Shown here: positions 8,957-16,484 of the stretch, piece by piece
Layout of the letters: every line of letters starts with the position of its first letter
Position numbering within the stretch: position 1 is the first letter of the stretch
Source: Agromyces agglutinans
Lineage (GTDB): Bacteria; Actinomycetota; Actinomycetes; Actinomycetales; Microbacteriaceae
DNA length: 64,000 nt
Assembly: GCF_009647605.1 (NCBI RefSeq)
Contig: NZ_WJIF01000007.1
Span: forward strand, 49,149 to 113,148
Reading direction: 5' to 3'
The notes under the pieces: generated by a model
Database searches by the model: none
Seen by the model: the letters and a program-made list of their open reading frames with translations, nothing else
What the model was told of the DNA's origin: nothing
Made by a program: the position numbers and the translations under genes

Positions 8957-10237
8957 TTGGACCTCTGGCTCTACATCCTGCTGTTCGTCGTCCTGCTCCT
9001 GCTGCGCGTGCCCGTCGCCTTCTCGATGATCGCGGCGAGCATGCTGTACTTCTACAGCCACAACCTCTCGGCGGGCTACGCGATCTCGTCCGTCGTGAAC
9101 GGCATCAACAGCTTCCCGCTCCTCGCCGTGCCCCTGTTCATCTTCGTCGGCACCGTCGCCAACCAGCTCGGCATCGCGACGCGCCTGTACGACCTCGCGC
9201 GCGCGGCCCTGCCCCGCCTCCGGGGCAACCTCGCCTACGTCAACCTCGGCACCGCCATCGGGTTCTCCTGGATCAGCGGTTCGGCACTCGCCGATGCCGC
9301 CTCGACGAGCAAGGTGCAGATCCCGCAGATGCTCAAGGCGGGGTATCCCTACGGGTTCTCGGCCGGCCTCACCGCGTCGGGTTCGCTCATGAGCACCGTC
9401 ATGCCGCCGAGCATCCCGGCCGTGCTCTTCGCGGCGACCGCCTCGATCTCGACCGGTGCCCTGTTCGCGGGCTCGATCATCCCGGCCATGCTCATGGCAC
9501 TCGGGCTCGCCGCCTACGTATTCATCTGGGTGCGACGCCACCCCGATGTCGCGAAACGGCAGCCGTTCGTCGGATCGATGCTCGGCAAGGCGGCCGTCCG
9601 CGTGATCGGGCCCGCGATGCTGCCGGTCATCATCCTGGGCGGCATCTTCAGCGGCTGGTTCACCCCGACCGAGAGCGCGGGCATCGCCGCGGTCTACATG
9701 CTGGTCCTCGGCGCGATCTACCGCACGCTCACCTGGCGCGTGTTCTGGAACGCGGCCAAGGAGACGGTCGTCATCTCGGCCGGCATCCTGCTCATCCTCG
9801 GGGCATCCAACCTGATGGGACAGGTGCTCGCTCGCGAGCAGGTCTCGCGCAACCTGGGCGAGTGGCTGACGGGATTCACCGACAATCCGATCGTGTTCCT
9901 GCTGATGCTGAACGTCCTGCTGATCCTGCTGGGCATCCCGCTCGAGGCGCCGCCCGTGATCCTGGTGCTCGTGCCCATCCTCATGCCGATCGTCGCGCAG
10001 TTCGGCATCGACCCGGTGCAGCTGGGTGTGATCATGATCCTGAACCTCATGATCGGGTCGCTGACGCCACCGGTCGGCGCGGTCCTGTTCGTCGTCGGCT
10101 CCATCACCCGAAGGCCGATGGGAGAGCTGTTCCGCGGCATCCTGCCGTTCCTCATCCCCCTCGGCGTCGTGCTGCTGCTCCTGACGCTGTTCCCCGTGAT
10201 CGTGACGAGCCTGCCGACGCTGCTCGGCCTGATGTAG
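8957..10237 (+). CDS. dctM: TRAP transporter large permease DctM
   Basis: This membrane protein of about 426 residues has the length and continuous hydrophobic helices of DctM. It includes PLFIFVGTVANQLGI, GSALADAASTS and the loop TVMPPSIPAVLFA, which resemble the conserved substrate and sodium pathway of the family. The start is a TTG at 8957, two bases after the dctQ stop and six bases after GGAAGG. No ATG or GTG lies nearer, and upstream reading would enter dctQ. It forms the transport channel with DctQ and takes substrate from the DctP binding protein. The ligand class cannot be read from the sequence; the neighbourhood suggests a hydroxylated carboxylic acid. Confidence 0.92.
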   Translation: MDLWLYILLFVVLLLLRVPVAFSMIAASMLYFYSHNLSAGYAISSVVNGINSFPLLAVPLFIFVGTVANQLGIATRLYDLARAALPRLRGNLAYVNLGTAIGFSWISGSALADAASTSKVQIPQMLKAGYPYGFSAGLTASGSLMSTVMPPSIPAVLFAATASISTGALFAGSIIPAMLMALGLAAYVFIWVRRHPDVAKRQPFVGSMLGKAAVRVIGPAMLPVIILGGIFSGWFTPTESAGIAAVYMLVLGAIYRTLTWRVFWNAAKETVVISAGILLILGASNLMGQVLAREQVSRNLGEWLTGFTDNPIVFLLMLNVLLILLGIPLEAPPVILVLVPILMPIVAQFGIDPVQLGVIMILNLMIGSLTPPVGAVLFVVGSITRRPMGELFRGILPFLIPLGVVLLLLTLFPVIVTSLPTLLGLM

Positions 10238-10281
10238 CCGTGTTCCGGATGCCACGCCAGGCGCCTTCCGCGAGCGCACGC

Positions 10282-10303
10282 GTCCCGTTCCACTCGACGG
10301 GAC
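10282..10303. promoter_or_regulatory. Candidate IclR operator, copy 4, upstream of dctP
   Basis: The perfect inverted repeat GTCCCGT-N8-ACGGGAC (10282-10288 and 10297-10303) contains the family motif GTTCC-ACTCGAC-GGGAC (10287-10303). It lies 77 bases before the dctP start, so dctP may have its own promoter as well as read-through from dctQM. Confidence 0.6.
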
Positions 10304-10379
10304 ATCGCTAGGCGAACCGGTCGATCTCCGTCACAGTCGGACCTGCACGAGGACGTGCACAGAACAAGAGGAGAGTCCC

Positions 10380-11435
10380 ATGAGCACAGCCCGCTCGACG
10401 CGCCGAGGCCTCATGGCCGCGTCGGTGCTCGCAGCATCCGCCCTCGTCGTCACCGGCTGCGCCGGCGGCGGCGATCCCGAAGCGACCGACGATGCGGGCG
10501 CTTCGGAGAACAACCCCGTCACCCTCACCGTCGCGACGAGCCAGAACGAGCAGACGCCGAACTACTTCTGCGGCGTCGAACTGCTGCAGCAGCGGCTCGA
10601 GGACGCCGACATCGGCTTCACCGTCGAGCTCTACCCGGCGAGCCAGCTCGGACCCGACGCGGACCGTTTCCCGCAGGTTCAGGCCGGTGACATCGACATC
10701 GACCTGCAGGGCGCATCCGCGCTCAGCGCCACGTACGAGCCGATCGGCGTCGTCGACGCCGCGTACGCGTTCAACGACGTCGAGCACGCGTTCCAGTGGA
10801 TCGACGAGAGCTCGGAGGAGCTGTTCACCGGGTTCCACGAGGCCACCGGCGTCAACATCGTCGACGGCTGGTTCTTCGGCAACCGCACCTTCACGACCAA
10901 GGACGTCGAGGTGCACGGCCCCGATGACCTGGAGGGCGTGCCGATCCGCTTCCCGAACTCGCCGATCTTCCTCGCGAACGCGGAGGCGCTCGGCGTGACC
11001 AACCCCGTCTCGGTCGCCGTCGAGGAGGTGTACACGGCCCTCCAGCAGGGCATCGCGGTGGGCCAGGAGAACCCGATCGTCGCGACGCGCTCGTCGAGCT
11101 ACGACGAGGTCCTGAACACCGCGATCCTCAACGACCACAACGTCGGCATCCACTGGATCCTCGTCAGCGACAAGACGTACGAGAAGATGAGCGAGGAGCA
11201 GACCGCACTGCTCGAGGAGACGATCCACGAGATCCGGCCCGAGAACCGCGACTGCGTCGACGAGGCGACCGAGGAGATCCTCGACGAGTACCGCGCGAAC
11301 GACGCATTCACCGTCGTCGAGCAGGAGGACATCGACATGGATGCCTTCATCAGCCAGGCCGAGGAGTTCTTCGAGGGCTACTTCACCGGTGAGAACCTCG
11401 CGGCGTACCAGGCCATCCGCGAGACCGCCGGCTGA
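10380..11435 (+). CDS. dctP: TRAP transporter substrate-binding lipoprotein DctP
   Basis: This 351-residue protein has a lipoprotein signal (lipobox VVTGCAGG, lipidated Cys near residue 25) and then the DctP fold: VTLTVATSQNEQ, ELYPASQLG, a central GWFFGNRTFTT segment and the ligand helix PIRFPNSPIF. In TRAP systems the conserved Arg that binds the substrate carboxylate lies in this central region; Arg in VPIRFPN is the likely one here. The start has AGGAG seven bases upstream. Unlike many operons, the binding protein is last and is separated from dctM by 142 bases with its own operator candidate. A strong bidirectional hairpin follows. It delivers the substrate of the catabolic cluster. Confidence 0.92.
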   Translation: MSTARSTRRGLMAASVLAASALVVTGCAGGGDPEATDDAGASENNPVTLTVATSQNEQTPNYFCGVELLQQRLEDADIGFTVELYPASQLGPDADRFPQVQAGDIDIDLQGASALSATYEPIGVVDAAYAFNDVEHAFQWIDESSEELFTGFHEATGVNIVDGWFFGNRTFTTKDVEVHGPDDLEGVPIRFPNSPIFLANAEALGVTNPVSVAVEEVYTALQQGIAVGQENPIVATRSSSYDEVLNTAILNDHNVGIHWILVSDKTYEKMSEEQTALLEETIHEIRPENRDCVDEATEEILDEYRANDAFTVVEQEDIDMDAFISQAEEFFEGYFTGENLAAYQAIRETAG

Positions 11436-11464
11436 GTCCGGCGCAGCGCCGTCTCCGGCGCCGA

Positions 11465-11500
11465 CGAAGGGGGTGGGTGCCTGCGCACCCACCCCCTTCG
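11465..11500. terminator. Bidirectional terminator between dctP and the IclR genes
   Basis: A perfect 16-base stem (11465-11480 with 11485-11500) closes over a CTGC loop. It sits between convergent genes, 30 bases after the dctP stop and 8 bases after the first IclR stop, so it can end transcripts from both sides. Confidence 0.9.
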
Positions 11501-11508
11501 CGGTGCGG

Positions 11509-12273
11509 TCAGTGCAGGCCCTCGGCCGTCATCCGACGACCCAGGGTGAGCGCCGCGGTGCGCAGGGCCGGCGCCACCCGGTCGCGGAAGCCGTCCGAAT
11601 CCGATCCCGACACGCCGATCGCGGCGATGGGCGCACCCGAGTGGCCGAGGACCGGGCTCGCGGCGGACGCCCGGCCGGGCACGCCCTCCCCCGCCTCGGC
11701 GGCCACCCCGAGACGCCGCACCTCGGCCAGTTCGCGCCGGAGGGCGGGTGCATCGACCCGGTGGGCCGACGTGCGCCGCTCGAGCGCTCGCTCGACCACG
11801 CGATCGACGACCTCGGGCGGCGAGAACGCCAGGATCGCCGTGCCGAGTGCGGTCGAGACCGCCGGAAGACGGCCGCCGATGCGCGCCGGCGGGGTGGATG
11901 CCTCCGCGCCGCGCACGAACGCGATGCAGACGACCTCGGCGCCCTCGAGGATGGCGAGGCTCACCGTGTGCCCGGTCGCGTCGCGCAGGTCGGCCATCAC
12001 GGGCAGGGCGACCCTGCGGAGCCGCCGCGGATGCTCCACGCCCTGGGCGAGCTCGAAGAGGCGGACGCCCAGGTAGAGCTTGCCGCCGTCGCGATCGAGG
12101 AACCGCTGCGTCACGAGATCGGCCGCGATCCTCGAGACGGTCGACTTCGGGAGGTTCGCACGCCGGGCCAGTTCGGAGACGCCGAGCCCCTCGTCATGCT
12201 CGCCGAAGGCCTCGAAGACGGCGGTGACCCGGTCGAGCACGCTGACCGAATCGGTCCAGTCGGCGGTGCGCAC
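11509..12273 (-). CDS. IclR-family regulator 1
   Basis: This 254-residue IclR protein has an N-terminal winged helix-turn-helix (SELARRANLPKSTVSRIAADL, about residues 32-52) and a C-terminal effector domain with VMADLRDATGHTVSLAI and GRASAASPVLG. It starts three bases after the stop of the neighbouring IclR gene (12277), so the two are co-transcribed. It resembles the third IclR protein (14806-15576) more than its own neighbour, including the shared GLGxSELA and GGRLP segments. IclR proteins bind short dyads and respond to aromatic or organic-acid ligands. It is a candidate for reading the catabolic substrate or an intermediate of this cluster. Confidence 0.93.
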   Translation of the reverse strand: MRTADWTDSVSVLDRVTAVFEAFGEHDEGLGVSELARRANLPKSTVSRIAADLVTQRFLDRDGGKLYLGVRLFELAQGVEHPRRLRRVALPVMADLRDATGHTVSLAILEGAEVVCIAFVRGAEASTPPARIGGRLPAVSTALGTAILAFSPPEVVDRVVERALERRTSAHRVDAPALRRELAEVRRLGVAAEAGEGVPGRASAASPVLGHSGAPIAAIGVSGSDSDGFRDRVAPALRTAALTLGRRMTAEGLH

Positions 12274-12276
12274 GGC

Positions 12277-13035
12277 TCAGGCCGCCGCGAGTCGTCGACT
12301 GACGGACGTGCCCGCCGCGCGCACCAGTGGCGCCACACGGTCGGGATCCATGGCACCGCTGGGGCCGGCGATGGAGATCGCACCGAGCACGACCCGGCCG
12401 CTCGTGATGACCGGGCTCGCGACGGCGAGGATGCCGGGGTAGGAGACCTCCAGGTCCATCGCGACGACCGACGCGCGAACGTGCGTGAGCTCGTCGCGGA
12501 ACCGATCGGCGGCCTCGTCGACGAGCGGCGCACTGATGCGGTCGACGACGCGCTGGTCGGCGCAGAAGGCGAGGAAGGCCTTGCCGCTGGCGGTCGTGAG
12601 CGCGGGCGAGTGCATGCCCGCGCGCGTCGGGAGCATCGGGAGCCGGCCCGGGACGGCCGCGATCGACACCATGTCGGCGCCCTGCTGCACCCAGAGCCCG
12701 ACGCGCTCGCCGGTGACCTCCCGCAGTTGGCGGATGACGGGAGCTGCCGCCCCGAGCAACCGGCGCGGCAGGCTGGCACGCGCGCCGAGCTCGAAGAGCC
12801 GCAGGCCCAGCGCGACGCCGTCGTCGGTGCGCTCCAGGTAGCGCTGGGCGGTGAGCTCGGCGACGAGGCGCGAGACGGTGGACTTCGGCAGGCCGCTCTT
12901 CGCGGCGAGGTCGGTGATCGTGGTCGAGCCGTCGCCCTCCTTGACGGCGTCGAGGATGGCGACGACGCGGTCGAGCACGGAGGCCGGCCCGCCCGAGGGC
13001 GCGGGGCTCGTGTTCCATTCGGCGAGACTCGTCAT
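12277..13035 (-). CDS. IclR-family regulator 2
   Basis: This 252-residue IclR protein has a helix-turn-helix (DLAAKSGLPKSTVSRLVAEL) and an effector domain with GLWVQQGADMVS, GRLPMLPTRAG and VASPVITSG. The ATG at 13035 is preceded by GGGAGGGG. The upstream in-frame ATG at 13170 would reach into the divergent gene's start and is less likely. A candidate operator (13012-13028) overlaps codons 3-8, which suggests autoregulation. It closely resembles the fourth IclR protein (15580-16320) in VLDRxxAILD, TTIT and the LGLRLFELGxRAS segment. It diverges from the quinate/shikimate dehydrogenase across 133 bases that also hold a TetR-type palindrome. Confidence 0.92.
   Translation of the reverse strand: MTSLAEWNTSPAPSGGPASVLDRVVAILDAVKEGDGSTTITDLAAKSGLPKSTVSRLVAELTAQRYLERTDDGVALGLRLFELGARASLPRRLLGAAAPVIRQLREVTGERVGLWVQQGADMVSIAAVPGRLPMLPTRAGMHSPALTTASGKAFLAFCADQRVVDRISAPLVDEAADRFRDELTHVRASVVAMDLEVSYPGILAVASPVITSGRVVLGAISIAGPSGAMDPDRVAPLVRAAGTSVSRRLAAA
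13012..13028. promoter_or_regulatory. Candidate IclR operator, copy 5, inside the iclR2 start
   Basis: GTTCC-ATTCGGC-GAGAC is almost identical to the copy upstream of the TRAP genes (8159). It lies within the first codons of IclR regulator 2, a usual place for an autorepression site. Confidence 0.55.
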
Positions 13036-13090
13036 CGAGCATCCCCTCCCAGCGGCTTGAATCGTCGTCGATCGCCCTTCGATCCCGAAC

Positions 13091-13104
13091 GTACTAGTTA
13101 GTAC
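13091..13104. promoter_or_regulatory. Candidate TetR operator
   Basis: The perfect palindrome GTACTA-GT-TAGTAC lies 65 bases upstream of the quinate/shikimate dehydrogenase gene, which is translationally coupled to a TetR regulator. Palindromes of the form TACTAnnTAGTA are common TetR-family sites. It is AT-rich against a G/C-rich background. Confidence 0.6.
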
Positions 13105-13168
13105 AGACCTATGCAATGCTGTTCTCGAAATGCGCGGACACCGATGACGATGCCCCCAGGAAGGCGCC

Positions 13169-14068
13169 ATGCCCAGCTCGACCGGACGCTACCTCGTCGG
13201 CCTGATCGGCGAGGGCATCACCGCGTCCCTGACGCCGGCGATGCACGAGGCGGAGGCCGCTGAGCTGGGGCTCGACTACGAGTACCGCACGTTCGACCTG
13301 ATCGAGCTCGGCCGGCCCGCCGGGGATGTCGCCGCGATGCTCGCCGAAGCCCGCGCCGGCGGCTTCGCCGCCATGAACATCACCCACCCCTGCAAGCAAC
13401 TGGCCGCCGAGCTCGTCGATGAGCTGGACACGGATGCCGCCCGGCTCGGCGCGGTCAACCTCGTGGTCTACGGTGAGGCCGGACTCGTGGGGTACAACAC
13501 GGACTGGATGGGATTCCGCGACGCCCTCGCGAACGGGCTGCCGACGGCATCGCTCGAGCACGTCGTGCAGGTCGGCTGCGGGGGCGCGGGCGCGGCGACC
13601 GCGTACGCACTGCTCGCGCAGGGCGCGGAGCGGCTCGAGCTCTCGGATGTCGACCCGGCGCGCGCCGAGGAGCTCGCCTCGCGCATGCGAACGCACTTCC
13701 CACGCCAGGCGGTCGAGACGTCACCCCACGACGACCTCGCCGCCGGCATCGCGCGTGCGAGCGGCGTCGTGCACGCGACCCCGCTCGGAATGCTGCACCA
13801 CCCCGGCCTCGCGTTCGATCCCGACCTCCTGCGCGAGGACGCGTGGGTCGCGGACGTGGTCTACCGTCCCCTCGAGACCGAGCTCGTCCGGCGCTCGCTC
13901 GAGCGGGGGCATCCGGTGCTCGACGGCGGCCGCATGGCCGTCGGCCAGGCATGCGCTAGTCTCCGAATCATCACTGGCACCTCGCCGGATCGCGGCCGCA
14001 TGGAGCACCACTTCCGTGCGCTCATCAGTGCCGAGGAGCAGTCCGCCGCCGGAGGGAGCCCGCAATGA
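13169..14068 (+). CDS. NAD-type quinate/shikimate dehydrogenase (AroE family)
   Basis: This 299-residue protein shows the AroE signatures. The substrate-binding serine/threonine motif is GITASLTPAMHE, the catalytic Lys is in NITHPCKQ and the catalytic Asp is in YNTDWMGF. The nucleotide-binding glycine loop is VGCGGAGAA. The strand after the loop ends in an acidic SDVDPAR rather than the basic NRT of NADPH enzymes. Together with SLTPAMHE this resembles the NAD-dependent quinate/shikimate dehydrogenases of Corynebacterium (QsuD). It would oxidise quinate or shikimate to the 3-dehydro compounds, which the dehydratase at the left edge could take to protocatechuate. The gap-free ATGA overlap with the TetR gene shows one operon. 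No 3-dehydroquinate dehydratase is visible in the window. AGGAAGG precedes the start. Confidence 0.88.
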   Translation: MPSSTGRYLVGLIGEGITASLTPAMHEAEAAELGLDYEYRTFDLIELGRPAGDVAAMLAEARAGGFAAMNITHPCKQLAAELVDELDTDAARLGAVNLVVYGEAGLVGYNTDWMGFRDALANGLPTASLEHVVQVGCGGAGAATAYALLAQGAERLELSDVDPARAEELASRMRTHFPRQAVETSPHDDLAAGIARASGVVHATPLGMLHHPGLAFDPDLLREDAWVADVVYRPLETELVRRSLERGHPVLDGGRMAVGQACASLRIITGTSPDRGRMEHHFRALISAEEQSAAGGSPQ

Positions 14069-14757
14069 CCGACCGACTGGGCGACGTGCGCGACGGCGGG
14101 TTGACCGAGCGGGCCATCCGCACGCAGGGCGACATCCTCGAGGTGGCCACCGCCGAGTTCGCGGCGAACGGCTTTGCGGGCGCCCGCGTCGACGAGATCG
14201 CCGCGCGGACCCGCACGACCAAGCGCATGATCTACTACTACTTCGGCTCCAAGCAAGGGCTGTACCTCGCGGTCCTCGAGCGCGTGTACGCGCAGATCCG
14301 CCAGGTCGAGCGCGGCATCCAGGTCGACGAGATGACGCCCGATGAGGCGCTGCGCACGCTCGCCGAGGCGACGTACGACCACCACACGACGCACGAGGAG
14401 TTCATCCAGCTCGTCAGCATCGAGAACATCCATCGCGCCGAGCACCTGCGGCAGTCCGAGACGATCCTGCGGGAGAACGCCACGGCCATCACCCTCCTCG
14501 AGGAGGTCATCGAGCGAGGCGTGCGCGAGGGCATCTTCCGAGGCGACGTCGACGCCGTCGACGTGCACATGATCATCAGCGCGTACGCGTGCTTCCACGT
14601 CGCCAACCGGCACACGTTCGCCGCGATCTTCGACCGGGACCTGCTCGAGCCGGCGCGCCAGGACGCGCACCGGCGGCTCATCGGCGACCTGGTCGTCGCG
14701 ACCATGACCGACCGCAGCCGGAGCGGCGGCAACGGCAGCACCGGCCGAGTCGGCTGA
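14065..14757 (+). CDS. TetR-family regulator
   Basis: This 230-residue protein has a TetR N-terminal domain: ILEVATAEFAANGFAGARVDEIAARTRTT (abbreviated pattern, residues about 24-52) followed by the recognition helix KRMIYYYFGSKQGLYLAVL. The C-terminal half is helical, with HEEFIQLVSIEN and HMIISAYACFHVANRH, like regulators of aromatic catabolism. Its ATG overlaps the dehydrogenase stop as ATGA (14065-14068). It probably controls its own operon through the palindrome at 13091. The last codons run into a 9-base tandem repeat array, so its C-terminal Gly-Ser-rich tail may be variable. Confidence 0.92.
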   Translation: MTDRLGDVRDGGLTERAIRTQGDILEVATAEFAANGFAGARVDEIAARTRTTKRMIYYYFGSKQGLYLAVLERVYAQIRQVERGIQVDEMTPDEALRTLAEATYDHHTTHEEFIQLVSIENIHRAEHLRQSETILRENATAITLLEEVIERGVREGIFRGDVDAVDVHMIISAYACFHVANRHTFAAIFDRDLLEPARQDAHRRLIGDLVVATMTDRSRSGGNGSTGRVG

Positions 14758-14802
14758 GCCGGCTGAGCCGGCTGAGCCGGCTGAGCCGACCGAGCCGACT
14801 CG
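14746..14802. terminator. Hairpin with repeat loop between TetR and IclR genes
   Basis: A 10-base left arm CGAGTCGGCT (14746-14755) pairs perfectly with AGCCGACTCG (14793-14802). The loop holds the tandem repeats. It lies between convergent genes and overlaps the end of the TetR gene, so it probably acts as a shared terminator. Confidence 0.55.
14752..14787. repeat. Four tandem copies of GGCTGAGCC
   Basis: Four exact 9-base copies run head to tail from 14752 to 14787. A degenerate fifth copy (GACCGAGCC) follows. The array starts inside the last codons of the TetR gene. As the unit is a multiple of three, copy-number change would not break that gene. Confidence 0.9.
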
Positions 14803-14805
14803 CGC

Positions 14806-15576
14806 TCAGCCTCGGGGCGGACCGTCCCCGCCGAGCCGCCGGCCGAGCCGGAACGCCGCGTCACGGACCGCGGCGGCGGTGGCATCCGCATCGAATCGGT
14901 CGGTGCGACCGGACACCGACAGGGCAGCGACGAGCGCACCGGAGGGCGCGAACACCGGGCTCGCCGCGCAGGACACGCCGACGGCGAACTCCTCGACGTC
15001 GACGGCGATCCCGCTGCGCCGGACCGCGGCGAGCTGTCGGCGCAGGGCGTCGGGAGCGGTGATCGTCCGGGGCGTCAGCGCCGTGAGGCCGGCGGCCACC
15101 GCCTCGTCGACGCTTGCGGCCGACGCGTGCGCGAGCACGGCCCTGCCGAGCGCGGTGGCATGGATCGGGAGCCGCCCGCCGATGCGCGCGATCGGCTGGG
15201 CCGGCGCGTTGCCGCGCATGACGGCGATGCACACCATCTCGTGGCGGTCCCGGATGGCCAGGTGCACGTGACCGCCCGTCCGATGGCGGAGCTCGGCCAT
15301 CACTGGCAGCGCGGCGGCCCGGAGGTCCCGCGGCTGCTCCGCGAGCTGGCCGAGTTCGAACACCCGGAGCCCGAGGCGGAGGTGCTTCCCGTCGCGCTCG
15401 AGGTAGCGCTGGCGCACCAGCGTCGCGACGAGCCGCGAGACCGTCGACTTCGGGAGGCCGGCGCGCAGGGCGAGCTCTGAGATGCCGAGCCCGCGGTCGT
15501 CATGGTCGAACGCCTCGAGGATCGCGGTCATCCGGTCGAGCACGCCGACCGCGTCGGACGCGGAGCCGCCCCGCAT
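14806..15576 (-). CDS. IclR-family regulator 3
   Basis: This 256-residue IclR protein has a helix-turn-helix LALRAGLPKSTVSRLVATL and an effector domain with GGHVHLAIRDRHEMVCIAV, GGRLPIHATALG and VSCAASPVFAP. It is the closest relative in the window of IclR regulator 1, including the same start (VLDRxTAxxEAF). It begins three bases after the stop of IclR regulator 4, exactly the spacing seen in the other pair. It is therefore half of a duplicated two-gene module. Its effector may be a different intermediate of the same pathway. Confidence 0.93.
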   Translation of the reverse strand: MRGGSASDAVGVLDRMTAILEAFDHDDRGLGISELALRAGLPKSTVSRLVATLVRQRYLERDGKHLRLGLRVFELGQLAEQPRDLRAAALPVMAELRHRTGGHVHLAIRDRHEMVCIAVMRGNAPAQPIARIGGRLPIHATALGRAVLAHASAASVDEAVAAGLTALTPRTITAPDALRRQLAAVRRSGIAVDVEEFAVGVSCAASPVFAPSGALVAALSVSGRTDRFDADATAAAVRDAAFRLGRRLGGDGPPRG

Positions 15577-15579
15577 CGG

Positions 15580-16320
15580 TCAGGCCACCTGCGACGCCAG
15601 CCGGTGCGTGAGCGCGAGTGCCGCGTGCCGCACCAGGGGCATCATCCGATTCGCATCCATGTCCGACACGGGGCCGGCGACCGAGATCGCCGCGACCGGC
15701 ACCCGCTCGGGCGACAGCACGGGGCTCGCGACGCCCACCACGCCGGGGAAGGTCTCGCACCGGTCGATCGCGACCCATTCCATGCGGATCGCCGCGAGCT
15801 CCCGCTCGAAGGGCCGGCGTCGGTACCGGTCGATGCCCGTCATGACGCCGGCGAGGGCCGACTCGTCCTCGGTGAACGCGAGCACCGCCTTGCCGAGCGC
15901 CGTCGTGATCGACGGCACGCGCACCCCCGCGCGGGACGGCACCGGTCGCAGTCTGCCCCGCACGGAGATGACCGAGAGCATGTCAGGGCCCTCCTGGACG
16001 GCGACGTTGAGGTGCTCCCCCGTCGCGTTGAACAGTTCGGCCAGCACCGGCAGTGCCGCGAGGCCGAGGCGCCGCGGGGTGCTGGCGCGCACCCCGAGCT
16101 CGAACAGCCTGAGGCCGATCACCACGCCGTCCTCTGCGCGCATCAGGTACCGCTGGCGCACGAGGTCGCCGACCAGCCGCGAGACGGTGGACTTCGGGAT
16201 GCCGGTGGCGAGCGCGATCCGGGTGATCGTGGTCGCGCCGTGCGCCTCCCGCACGGTGTCGAGGATGGCGAGGATCCGGTCGAGCACCGACACCGGCCCG
16301 TCATGGGGAGCGGATCGCAT
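15580..16320 (-). CDS. IclR-family regulator 4
   Basis: This 246-residue IclR protein has a helix-turn-helix IALATGIPKSTVSRLVGDL and an effector domain with GEHLNVAVQEGPDMLS and GVASPVLSPERVPV. The start at 16320 is preferred over the in-frame ATG at 16404 because it matches the N-terminal lengths of the other three IclR proteins. It also leaves the candidate operator at 16361-16377 in the leader. It pairs with IclR regulator 3 and is the counterpart of IclR regulator 2. Upstream, across a hairpin, lies the ThuA-like gene on the same strand. Confidence 0.92.
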   Translation of the reverse strand: MRSAPHDGPVSVLDRILAILDTVREAHGATTITRIALATGIPKSTVSRLVGDLVRQRYLMRAEDGVVIGLRLFELGVRASTPRRLGLAALPVLAELFNATGEHLNVAVQEGPDMLSVISVRGRLRPVPSRAGVRVPSITTALGKAVLAFTEDESALAGVMTGIDRYRRRPFERELAAIRMEWVAIDRCETFPGVVGVASPVLSPERVPVAAISVAGPVSDMDANRMMPLVRHAALALTHRLASQVA

Positions 16321-16360
16321 GACGGCAGTATGGGTGCACTCCGATGGGGCGGCGGCGGCT

Positions 16361-16377
16361 GGTCCATTCAGTGGAAC
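16361..16377. promoter_or_regulatory. Candidate IclR operator, copy 6
   Basis: GGTCC-ATTCAGT-GGAAC is the most symmetric copy (GTCCA on one side, TGGAAC on the other). It lies 41 bases upstream of the IclR regulator 4 start. Confidence 0.6.
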
Positions 16378-16409
16378 GCGGTCGCCGGCGCCGGCCCAGC
16401 GCATGGGAG

Positions 16410-16445
16410 GGGCCCGATCCCCGCCGGCTCGGCGGAATCGGGCCC
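16410..16445 (-). terminator. Hairpin after the ThuA-like gene
   Basis: GGGCCCGAT...ATCGGGCCC arms with a second GC-rich segment form a long imperfect stem, 39 bases beyond the ThuA-like stop and before IclR regulator 4. It probably ends the thuA transcript. Confidence 0.6.
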
Positions 16446-16484
16446 CCGGGTGTTCAGGAGCTGGGGCGTCCTCCTGAATGGGCG

